Source: Candidatus Trichofilum aggregatum
GTDB taxonomy: Bacteria; Chloroflexota; Anaerolineae; Promineifilales; Promineifilaceae
Length of the DNA: 48,509 nt
Direction: 5' to 3'
Assembly (NCBI GenBank): GCA_016716885.1
Contig: JADJUV010000059.1
Location: 1-48,509, forward strand
The notes under the pieces are model-generated. The model saw only the letters and a list, made by a program, of their open reading frames with translations, was not told where the DNA came from and searched no databases. A program made the translations under genes and the position numbers. This document shows positions 26,425-33,627 of this stretch, piece after piece (position 1 is the first letter of the stretch; each line of letters starts with the position of its first letter).

Positions 26425-27027
26425 ATGGCACGCATTAAGGTTTATCGGCAAGATGAAGCGACCGGTCTGCTGAAGCAGGAATATGACACGGCCCTGAAAC
26501 GGGCGGGGCGTATCTGGAATATTGTGAGCATTATGAGCCAGAACGCGGCCGCGATGAAGGCTTCTATGGGTCTGTACCGGGTGCTCATGTTCCAGGCTTC
26601 CCCTCTAAGCCGCGCCCAAAGGGAAATGCTCGCCACCGTTGTTTCGGCCATTAACCATTGCCTCTACTGAACCCGTGCCCACGCCAACGACCTCCGTGCT
26701 GAGGTCGCCCACGATTTTGGTCTGACCGATGAAGCCGAAGCGGATAATTTTGTCCATCTCATCGCCGCTAATTGGTCTCAGGCTCCCCTTTCTCCCCCAA
26801 ACTTTGCCCTCTGCGCCTACGCCGAAAAATTAACCCGCACCCCCGCCGCCATCACTGATGCTGATATTGAAACCTTGCGCCAACACGGTCTAACCGACCA
26901 GGCCATTCATGATGCCACCCAGGTGATCAGTTACTTCAATTACATCAACCGCATGGCTGATGGTCTTGACGTAGACCAGGAAGATTTTGTCCATGCCTGG
27001 GAGCAATCGGTGCCACCCCGTCCGTGA
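26425..27027 (+). CDS. AhpD-like peroxidase-related protein, predicted selenoprotein (C79-x-x-U82)
   Basis: A 200-codon frame from ATG 26425 to TGA 27025-27027, interrupted only by an in-frame TGA at 26668-26670 (codon 82). Around it the protein reads EMLATVVSAINHCLY, stop, TRAHANDLRAE. AhpD-family enzymes share E-x11-C-x2-C-x3-H. Here Glu67, Cys79, codon 82 and His86 have exactly that spacing, with TGA replacing the second cysteine. The 118 codons after it stay in frame and match the rest of the family, for example NFALCAYAEKLTRTP and VISYFNYINRMADGL (peroxidase-related group, TIGR01926-like). This fits selenocysteine at a redox site rather than a nonsense change. A SECIS-like hairpin follows at 26688-26707. 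The gene is 19 bases behind the importer ATPase. No sel genes are in the window. Alternatives are a TGC/TGT-to-TGA error or mutation. Confidence 0.82.
26688..26707 (+). promoter_or_regulatory. Bacterial SECIS-like hairpin after the in-frame TGA
   Basis: CGACCTC (26688-26694) pairs perfectly with GAGGTCG (26701-26707) around the loop CGTGCT. The loop begins 24 nucleotides after the TGA and has G as its second base. Bacterial SECIS elements lie inside the coding region right after UGA, with the apical loop some 16-37 nucleotides away and a G at one of its first two positions; this hairpin meets all of that. SelB binding itself cannot be judged by eye. Confidence 0.62.
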
Positions 27028-27035
27028 GCTTTTTT

Positions 27036-27134
27036 GTTCGTAGTGATGGGTTTTTCACAATCTGCAATCGTCGGTCAGCCCGCTAAAGCGGTCACTACGA
27101 ACCAAGACCCCAAATGATTATCTGAACAGCTATA
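27036..27134. repeat. Right arm of the 58-bp inverted repeat, plus an adjoining REP half
   Basis: 27077-27134 is the reverse complement of 21696-21753 with one mismatch. Just before it, GTTCGTAGTGA (27037-27047) is itself the inverse of TCACTACGAAC in the arm, so the right side carries an additional internal inverted unit. Confidence 0.88.
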
Positions 27135-27166
27135 GATTGCGGCAGTCTTGGAGACTGCCGCAATCT
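27134..27166. terminator. Perfect 15-bp hairpin between convergent genes
   Basis: AGATTGCGGCAGTCT, loop TGG, AGACTGCCGCAATCT. It starts at the last base of the inverted-repeat arm and lies between the AhpD-like gene and the convergent sugar-transferase gene. It lacks a T-run, so it may be a factor-assisted terminator or part of the repeat element. Confidence 0.55.
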
Positions 27167-27191
27167 GGCATACTTGTTTACGAACGATCCG

Positions 27192-28619
27192 CTAGTAAGC
27201 GCCCCGGCCAAAAAGAACATAGGGGATGGAGTGGAGAATGATGCGTAGATCAAGGGCCAGCGACCAGTTTTCGATGTAGTAGATATCGAGCAGACATTGT
27301 TCATCAAAGGTGAGGTCACTGCGGCCGCTGACTTGCCACAACCCCGTCAAACCCCCCTTTACCTCTAACCGCTGTTTGTGCCAGGGCTGATATTGCTCTA
27401 CTTCTTCAAGTAGCGGCGGCCGCGGCCCCACCAGCGTCATATTACCCACCAAAATGTTATACAACTGAGGCAACTCATCCAGGCTCAACCGACGAATGAG
27501 CCGCCCCACCCCTGTCAGTCGTGGATCATCCTTAATCTTGAAAATAGGGCCAGACGCCTCATTCATCGCCAACAATGCCGCCTTCTGATCATCCGCATCT
27601 ACCACCATAGAACGGAACTTGATCATCTGAAAGGGCGTGCCATGTTGCCCTACCCGTTCCTGCAAAAACAACACTGGCCCAGGTGATTCCCACCTGATCG
27701 CCAGAGCAATAAGGCCGCTTAAACACAAGGCCGGAATGGCTCCGATAGCCACCAAAACCAGGTCCAAGATTCGTTTGACAACCTGACCCACCCGGCTAAT
27801 TTCCACTTCGCGCACCCGCAATATGGGAATGCCGCCCATACTAGATGACTCCACCTGGTTGAGACTCATTTGGAACATATCGGGTACGATCTGCACCCGC
27901 AGGCCGTACCGTTTGGCTTCACGGATAAGCCGGGAGGTCTGTTGGGTCATGCCAACGGGCAAGGCGATGAACAAGGTGCGTAGCAGGGGGTTTTTCTCGA
28001 CAATGGTGGGCAAATCGGTCCATGTGCCCAGATGAGGAATGCGGCCAGAACCTATATTATTCTGTTCTGCACCGGCATCCAGATAACCAATCGTCTGGTA
28101 GCCCAGGTCGGGGCGGGCCAACAAGGTGCGAATGAGACTGCGCCCCGGCTCCCCTTCACCCACGATAACGGCCTGATCAACACCAATGCCCTTGCGGTAC
28201 AAATTGCTGATGACCATCCGCCGGATCCAGCGAGCCATACTTATGAAAAGCAAGGTGAAGACGAATGTCCAGACGAGCATGAGGCGCGAATTAGCCAGCG
28301 GGCGCTCCAGGAAGGTGTAGGCCATCATCAGGGCCAGACCGATAAACGTGGGGTAAACCAGGCGCATCACCTCATCCAGCCAGAAATCACCACGTCGCCG
28401 TTCCCATACGTTGCTTTGGGAGAAGGTGAAGATGAGGATGAGATTGAGAACAACTTGTTGTACGAGAAAGGCGGCGTAAGGGTCTTTACTCTGGATGGGT
28501 AACAGCCATTGCAGTTCGTAACGAACCACATAAGCCCAGGCAAAAGCCAGGTTAATGAGGAGAACATCCGTCAGGATAGTGATGGTGCGCACGGTGCGGC
28601 TGGTTTTACGATGACTCAT
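27192..28619 (-). CDS. Exopolysaccharide polyprenyl glycosylphosphotransferase (WcaJ/WbaP-like)
   Basis: This enzyme starts a surface-glycan repeat unit by moving a sugar-1-phosphate onto undecaprenyl phosphate at the inner membrane. The N-terminal 130 residues hold four hydrophobic segments. A nucleotide-binding-like domain (VIVGEGEPGRSLIRTLL, then IGYLD) follows. The C-terminal catalytic domain begins with the membrane-entering helix KRILDLVLVAIGAIPALCLS. It then has PVLFLQERVGQHGTPFQMIK, FRSMVVDAD, RLIRRLSLDELPQLYNIL, GNMTLVGPRPPL and GLTGLWQVSGRS, all hallmarks of the family. ATG 28619 is used; a TTG five codons upstream is possible. It follows the GT4 gene almost directly, forming a polysaccharide operon. 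Confidence 0.92.
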   Translation of the reverse strand: MSHRKTSRTVRTITILTDVLLINLAFAWAYVVRYELQWLLPIQSKDPYAAFLVQQVVLNLILIFTFSQSNVWERRRGDFWLDEVMRLVYPTFIGLALMMAYTFLERPLANSRLMLVWTFVFTLLFISMARWIRRMVISNLYRKGIGVDQAVIVGEGEPGRSLIRTLLARPDLGYQTIGYLDAGAEQNNIGSGRIPHLGTWTDLPTIVEKNPLLRTLFIALPVGMTQQTSRLIREAKRYGLRVQIVPDMFQMSLNQVESSSMGGIPILRVREVEISRVGQVVKRILDLVLVAIGAIPALCLSGLIALAIRWESPGPVLFLQERVGQHGTPFQMIKFRSMVVDADDQKAALLAMNEASGPIFKIKDDPRLTGVGRLIRRLSLDELPQLYNILVGNMTLVGPRPPLLEEVEQYQPWHKQRLEVKGGLTGLWQVSGRSDLTFDEQCLLDIYYIENWSLALDLRIILHSIPYVLFGRGAY

Positions 28620-28637
28620 ACGTTGGGGTTTCAAGGT

Positions 28638-29771
28638 TCAGGCTATTGCCTGTGCGTAAACGTGGCCCATGGCCTGGCCGGATTCGGCCCAAGAAAAACG
28701 GCGGGCCTGGATCAGTCCGCTTTGGTGCAGATGGTAAGCCAGGTTCGGTTGTTGCAGGAGGTCGCGCACATGTTGGAGGAGCGCGGCCGCGTCATTTACC
28801 TCATATAGCAGTCCCGCTTCACCTACCGCTTCAGGGATAGACGAGGTGTTGGCGGCGATAACAGGGGTTCCACAGGCCATCGCTTCCAGGATGGGCATAC
28901 CAAACCCTTCATAAGCCGAGGGGAAAACCAGGCACGCGGCCGCGGCATACCATTGCGGCAACGTCTCGTCCGGTACATAACCCGGAAAACGCACCCAGTC
29001 TGTCAGCCCCAAAGCCTGTACCCGGTTAAAAATCTCCTCATAAAACCACCCTTTGCCCCCAGCTAACACCAGAGTCAGGTCAGCAAACGCGGGGTCCTGG
29101 CGCAATTGCGCGAACACATCCAGCAAAAAGGTCAGGTTTTTGCGGGGCTGTAATGTCCCCACATGCAAAATAAACCGCTGCGGCAGGTCATTCGCCTGAC
29201 GAAAAGTAGCTAATTGCTCAGCCGATTGCCGGGTAAATCGTTCATCTACACCAGGGTACACAACATCAATCCGTTCTAAGGGTATACCAAAATAGCGATG
29301 CACATCCTGCCGACCAGATTGTGAAATGGTGACAACCCGCCGGGCCTGGCGGCAAGAGCGGCGGGCCTGGGTGGTCAGATAGAACCGTTGCCACACAGGG
29401 AACCGTTCGGGAACCTGCATGAAGCTGAGATCGTAGACGGTAACAACGGTGGGTCGCCGGTTCAGCACCGGGGTGACGAAGGCCAGGCTATGCAACAAAT
29501 CAAGTTGATGGGCCGCGGCCGCGACCGGCCACATCATCTGCTCCCAGGCAATACGCACCAGACGTCGCTCTGTGGGCCAGCTTGTCTTCTCTACCTGTAG
29601 CTGAGCATTCGTTAACACCGGCGCCTTCTGCCCGGTGAAAACAAGGAGCGACCCTTGCCTCTCTTCGGGAAGGCGCACCTGCTGTAGCAATTGAAAAATG
29701 TATTGGTGAATCCCCGCCCGCCGGTAGCCAGCCTGCCCCGACAACAATTGTGCATTAATCCCAATTTTCAT
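28638..29771 (-). CDS. GT4-family glycosyltransferase
   Basis: A 377-residue GT-B fold enzyme, start after GGAAGAGGCTTC. The N-domain opens MKIGINAQLLSGQAGYRRAG-like, with the glycine-containing loop for the donor, and contains VVTVYDLSFMQVPERFPVW. The C-domain begins near FILHVGTLQPRKNLTFLLD and carries the donor-binding E-x7-E motif in PSAYEGFGMPILEAMACGTPV, followed by SIPEAVGEAGLLY. Sugar and linkage are not predictable. The stop codon is three bases from the possible TTG start of the following sugar-phosphate transferase, so the pair is co-transcribed, GT4 first. Confidence 0.92.
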   Translation of the reverse strand: MKIGINAQLLSGQAGYRRAGIHQYIFQLLQQVRLPEERQGSLLVFTGQKAPVLTNAQLQVEKTSWPTERRLVRIAWEQMMWPVAAAAHQLDLLHSLAFVTPVLNRRPTVVTVYDLSFMQVPERFPVWQRFYLTTQARRSCRQARRVVTISQSGRQDVHRYFGIPLERIDVVYPGVDERFTRQSAEQLATFRQANDLPQRFILHVGTLQPRKNLTFLLDVFAQLRQDPAFADLTLVLAGGKGWFYEEIFNRVQALGLTDWVRFPGYVPDETLPQWYAAAACLVFPSAYEGFGMPILEAMACGTPVIAANTSSIPEAVGEAGLLYEVNDAAALLQHVRDLLQQPNLAYHLHQSGLIQARRFSWAESGQAMGHVYAQAIA

Positions 29772-29859
29772 GAAGCCTCTTCCACTATGACGTAGTGATT
29801 ATAACTTAAATTCATAACAAACGGCTTCCCGTGTGACTACCCATCAGGGCTTTTCCAAA

Positions 29860-30100
29860 GTCAACTCGTACAGCTTTACACAAGTCCTTAGCCGATTTAG
29901 TCGGAAGACCCATCCCCCTGACCCCCTTCCCGGGGGAAGAGGGAACCCTGACGACGCGGTTTTTCGGGGCCTTCACCCCGAAAAACCGCGCCTAGAAAAG
30001 TTCCCCGCTCCTGGGGCGGGGGTTTCCGGTGACAAACCCAGGGTGAGGCGTGTCATAAAACATACGTCTGACTTTCGTAAATCAGAATGACATTTCAGGC
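29860..30100 (-). mobile_element. MITE copy E, inverted
   Basis: In reverse orientation this contains the MITE blocks CTTTACACAAGTCCTTAGCC, GTCGGAAGACCCATCCCCCT and CCCTTCCCGGGGGAAGAGGG. It also has the hairpin CGCGGTTTTTCGGGG...CCCCGAAAAACCGCG, GTTTCCGGTGACAAACCC and GTCTGACTTTCGT. The terminal repeats are not recognisable, so the ends are approximate. Confidence 0.75.
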
Positions 30101-30386
30101 GTTTGGTCTATCACCGAATCAATTAGTGAACATTCATAAACGTGTGGGCTGAACGGCTTGAGTACGTTTGCAACGCACTTTTTCTATCAGTCGTGGATTT
30201 TAATCCACGGCTCGGTGGCAAAAATTTAGTATGCAATTGCCCTGCTCCGTGACTAATTACAGTTGACTTTTATAGCGAATGCGAGTAGCCTAGTGATGTA
30301 GTTGTACAACAAATGATTTTGAAACATAACAAGCGGGTAAGATAACCAAAAACTCAGCCTTAATGTTACTGTGCAGGAGAAAGTCC
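30101..30386. other. Spacer with a small palindrome, no gene
   Basis: The only structure seen is CGTGGATTTTAATCCACG at 30192-30209. The region upstream of the small membrane protein probably holds its promoter, but none is clear enough to mark. Confidence 0.45.
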
Positions 30387-30749
30387 ATGAGTAACTTGTT
30401 TGATGATTTTGAATTTGACGAAGACGAACCAGCTCCCGCGCCCGACTGGTTACGTGATTTGGATGATGATAAGGAAGAGGGAACGACGAGCGCGGCCGCG
30501 ACATCTGCCGCAGCGCCCGCCGCCAGGAATACGGGCCTGGACCTGGACCGCTTACGGGAAAAAAGTGCCCGCGCCGGAGCCATGGATGACGAAATGGGCG
30601 CTGACGCGGCCGCGGTTCGTGATAATAATGGCGAAGGGGGTTTCTTGAGCCGAATGTCACCCGCTCAACGGCTCATTATCGCCATCTTCTTCCTGGTTGA
30701 TTTGTGTGTCGTGGGTGTTGGGGTATTACTTTTGGTAGGCGCCATTTAA
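30387..30749 (+). CDS. Small acidic tail-anchored membrane protein, unknown
   Basis: A 120-residue protein from ATG 30387, preceded by CAGGAGAAAGTCC. It has a very acidic N-terminus (NLFDDFEFDEDEPAPAPDW), a low-complexity Ala/Ser middle created largely by two GCGGCCGC palindromes (SAAATSAAAPAA and GADAAAVRD), and a single C-terminal membrane span (RLIIAIFFLVDLCVVGVGVL). The shape is that of a tail-anchored protein with a disordered cytoplasmic domain. I do not recognise a family. It converges on the L7/L12-like membrane protein, the two stop codons being 2 bases apart. Confidence 0.7.
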   Translation: MSNLFDDFEFDEDEPAPAPDWLRDLDDDKEEGTTSAAATSAAAPAARNTGLDLDRLREKSARAGAMDDEMGADAAAVRDNNGEGGFLSRMSPAQRLIIAIFFLVDLCVVGVGVLLLVGAI

Positions 30750-30751
30750 AC

Positions 30752-31637
30752 TCACATCTGCTCCCATTTATCCACCCAATCTTTCGCTTCTTTTAATCCC
30801 AGACCGGTCAGTTCACGCACCCGTTTGATGGCGTTAATTTTCAGTCCTCGCGCCAGATAATCACGCACCTCTGGGTCATAGGCCGCTTGTTCCGGGGTTG
30901 CGTAGAATGTGGGTGAGGCGTCTGACGACAACGGTGGCGGCGGTGAACTGATCTCGATTTTTCCCTGTTCTAACATCTCTACAAAATCTTTGGCCTCTTT
31001 CAAGCCGACACCGGTCAGTTCACGCACCCGTTTGATGGCCCCAATTTTTGCCCTGGGTAAGCAAATCTAGCACTTGGTGGTCGTGCGCGGCCGCGGCCAA
31101 CTCCATTCTCCAATCCCCCTCATCCGGCCTACTACCTATCTGGTGAGTCAGCCATTCCACATAATCCTTCGCCTCTTTCAACCCAACCCCAGACATTTGC
31201 CGCACATGTTTAATCGCGTCCAGTTTACGCTGTTCCGTAATCAACTGCCGTAAAACCATATCTCCTTCCAGATGAATGCCTGGCGATGGCTCAGCGGGCG
31301 GAGACGTTTCCCGGTTTTTAAGCCGGAGCCACAACCCACCAACCACCACTAGCACCATCGCTACCGTCGCCTGGTACAACCCCTGGCCCGTCGTCGCTCC
31401 CGCACTCCGGCTCGACGCCGTGCCCCCCTCTCCTTCGCAACTGGCGCGTGAGGAAAAACCAAGGCCATTACCCGTAGAACGCCGGATAGATATGGCCGAA
31501 GCCACTGTGCCTTCTGGGCAGGTCAGCTCTAAAAAAGGCGTCATCGTTGCCGGGACCAAAACCGTGCAAAGCCCCCCCGCAAGACCGTACAAGATAAAAA
31601 ATACAATAAAGTAGCCAATCCATTTATCTTTGTTCAT
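30752..31637 (-). pseudogene. Membrane protein with three ribosomal L7/L12 C-domain-like motifs, one frameshift
   Basis: The start at 31637 follows GAGGAAAAGTTAT. The N-terminal part has two membrane spans (WIGYFIVFFILYGLAGGL and ATVAMVLVVVGGLWLRL) enclosing a short outside loop with two cysteines. The cytoplasmic part repeats a motif three times: IKHVRQMSGVGLKEAKDYVE, IKRVRELTGVGLKEAKDFVE and IKRVRELTGLGLKEAKDWVD. This is the helix-turn-helix signature of the C-terminal domain of ribosomal protein L7/L12 (xxVRExTGLGLKEAKxLV). The frame breaks at about 31045 where five A stand for an expected four, between repeats 1 and 2. Without it the protein would be about 294 residues. The function is unknown; L7/L12 C-domains bind translation GTPases, so a membrane site for such factors is one speculation. 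Confidence 0.75.
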
Positions 31638-31738
31638 ATAACTTTTCCTCTTACGCTAAACCAGGGAATATGAGTTGCGCGGCTTTATCTCGCTCAGGGT
31701 TCACGAGTCTGGGCGTAAGATACTCCTACGGAAAGGGA

Positions 31739-31767
31739 TTGACAAATGATTAAGCATCTCGTTTAAT
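31739..31767 (+). promoter_or_regulatory. Candidate sigma70 promoter
   Basis: TTGACA (31739-31744), 17 bases, TTTAAT (31762-31767). It points toward the GNRAV-leader protein about 260 bases downstream, across a hairpin and a repeat. Confidence 0.5.
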
Positions 31768-31869
31768 TTCGAGTACAGTACTCCCTTGTTTATCCTGCGG
31801 CGCACCAAGAGGAATGAAAATGCTGGGAACCCTAGGACAGCTTTTACGAAAGTTCGTAGTAGGTTATCC

Positions 31870-31932
31870 AGTGCCTGGCACGGGGCTGAGAAGCCTGGAC
31901 AGTCGAGATGTTACTGCCCCGTGCCAGGCACT
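31870..31932. repeat. 17-bp perfect inverted repeat in the leader region
   Basis: AGTGCCTGGCACGGGGC (31870-31886) and GCCCCGTGCCAGGCACT (31916-31932) are exact inverses separated by 29 bases. The core GTGCCTGGCAC is itself nearly palindromic, typical of REP-like elements. Confidence 0.75.
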
Positions 31933-31985
31933 TACCTCGCTCAAAACATACGACGAACTTCCGAGAACTTGTACCAGGAATTTGC

Positions 31986-32002
31986 AACCTGCAACCTGCA
32001 AC
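31986..32002 (+). repeat. Heptanucleotide tract AACCTGC
   Basis: Two full copies and a part copy of AACCTGC, ending just upstream of the ribosome site CAGGAGAAA of the following gene. It shares the AAC-plus-four form with AACACGC at 7850 and AACTCGA at 36505. Confidence 0.6.
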
Positions 32003-32027
32003 TTTTTCCCTCAGGAGAAAATATTAC

Positions 32028-33533
32028 ATGGCGCGGAAACATAAAAAACGCTCAACTCAGCCTAACGCCGAACAGATCAGCAAACAGACACCCGCGCCCA
32101 CCCCACAACGTGTGGAAACAACAGGCGTACAAGACAACACGCGGCCGCAAACCGCCCTCCAACTTCTCTCCCCACCCGACAAACAAGTCACGCGGCACAA
32201 CATCCTTCAATGGCAAAAAGTGGCAGGCAACCGGGCGGTTGCCCAGGCCATCCAGCGGCAAACATTGACCGTCAACCCCGTGGCCCAGCCCGTCATCCAA
32301 CGCGACTACAGTGAATATGATTACACGACCCAGGTGACAACCCCTATGAACGTGGTCGTCACCCTGGGCAAACCAGGCACAACCTCTGAAACCGTGGCCG
32401 TCAAGACCAACAGCGATCTTTCTCAGGCCTACGAAGAACTTGGCAGCGCCATGTTCTTTGATCGTTCCGACTTTTTCCCCGACACCTCCGATAACGAATA
32501 TTACGAACAATGGAGCCTCTTTGACGACGATGTGCGCCACTACACCCAATGGTACCATTCACAACCGGCCAACGAATCGCCCACCATCGCTGAAGTGAAA
32601 GACATGAAGAAGATGATGGCTGAAGCCCGCGCCTTGGCCTTAAAATGTCGCAAATCCTACCTGGACAAAGATGAAAAGTTTAAGAAAGAGCTGGGTCGCG
32701 CCCGCGCCGAAGCTCAGAACGCCGAAAAAGAGGCCAAAAAACTACTACGGGCTAAATTCCTCTCCGGCGAGAGCAGTAGCGACCCCACCAGCACCTTCCT
32801 CTGGACCATGACCGATCATCTCTTTACCTTCAGCGGAACCGTAGCTGATGCCATGGATTTGCCTTATATGCAGGCGCTAACTGCGGGTAAACTCATTCCT
32901 GGAGCCGTGACACTGGCCAATGTCATCGTAAATTGGTCCAGTACCAGTCCCATGGCTATGGGGTCAGCCTTTGAGGGATTGGCCGCATTGAACAATGTGG
33001 TCAGCCTGGGTGGAGCCGCCAATAGCTTTTTTGTCAACCCCGGTTATCTGGTCACGGCTTACGTGGGACCCATGTTAGGGGCCATTGTCAGCATGATGGG
33101 TAAACTACAGACCCAACTTATTGAACGGAATGATGAAGCCGCCGAGTTTCTGGGTACGCCGCTTTACATCGGGGCCGAACCCGGGGGTGAGCCGATGTGG
33201 AACTACATGGTGACGGCTATGCGGGCTTCATCATCTAGCGAAATTCCCAAACCATCTGGCTCCATTTTTGAATATTTTGATGACTTCCGCGAGCAGTTCG
33301 ATGAAGCAGGTGAGGCCAAGTACGAAGGCGAGTTAGAAAGTTACAAAACCGATGGTCGGGATGAATTTCCTACTGAGGCTGGGGCTATGCCTACAGAGAG
33401 CAGTTATTTAGTCTTCACCGATGTCAATGCCAAAAAATTCCCCGGCTGGTTGTTCAAAAACCGACAAATGGTGTGGACACTCCTCTACGGAGCGCGAGAC
33501 CCGGAAAAGGCTAAACTAACCACCGAGCGTTAG
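32028..33533 (+). CDS. Protein with an eCIS-associated-type leader (GNRAVAQAIQR), function unknown
   Basis: The start ATG 32028 follows TCAGGAGAAAATATTAC; 501 residues. The N-terminal 90 residues are basic and disordered, then read LQWQKVAGNRAVAQAIQRQ and QPVIQRDY. The string LQ-x-x-x-GN-x-AV-x-x-x-IQR is the leader-like motif I know from DUF4157-type and other proteins encoded near extracellular contractile injection systems and similar phage-tail-like machines. The middle has a charged coiled-coil (DKDEKFKKELGRARAEAQNA). From about residue 250 come hydrophobic, glycine-rich helices (ALTAGKLIPGAVTLANVIV and VTAYVGPMLGAIVSMMG) that could insert into membranes. The C-terminal 100 residues are unknown. 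No injection-system genes lie in the window. A pore-forming or cargo role is an inference only. Confidence 0.6.
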   Translation: MARKHKKRSTQPNAEQISKQTPAPTPQRVETTGVQDNTRPQTALQLLSPPDKQVTRHNILQWQKVAGNRAVAQAIQRQTLTVNPVAQPVIQRDYSEYDYTTQVTTPMNVVVTLGKPGTTSETVAVKTNSDLSQAYEELGSAMFFDRSDFFPDTSDNEYYEQWSLFDDDVRHYTQWYHSQPANESPTIAEVKDMKKMMAEARALALKCRKSYLDKDEKFKKELGRARAEAQNAEKEAKKLLRAKFLSGESSSDPTSTFLWTMTDHLFTFSGTVADAMDLPYMQALTAGKLIPGAVTLANVIVNWSSTSPMAMGSAFEGLAALNNVVSLGGAANSFFVNPGYLVTAYVGPMLGAIVSMMGKLQTQLIERNDEAAEFLGTPLYIGAEPGGEPMWNYMVTAMRASSSSEIPKPSGSIFEYFDDFREQFDEAGEAKYEGELESYKTDGRDEFPTEAGAMPTESSYLVFTDVNAKKFPGWLFKNRQMVWTLLYGARDPEKAKLTTER

Positions 33534-33627
33534 GACTTGCATTTCCCCTTATTGCACGTCAAAATAAACAAACCTGTTGTGAAAGCCTGGAGACCTGAGG
33601 GGGGAGCACCTGTCCCGTCAGGGATTT

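Noticed and set aside
13152..30100. MITE copies considered as CRISPR or as riboswitches
   Set aside because: Copies are dispersed, in both orientations and have terminal inverted repeats; there is no repeat-spacer pattern and no fixed position before one class of gene.
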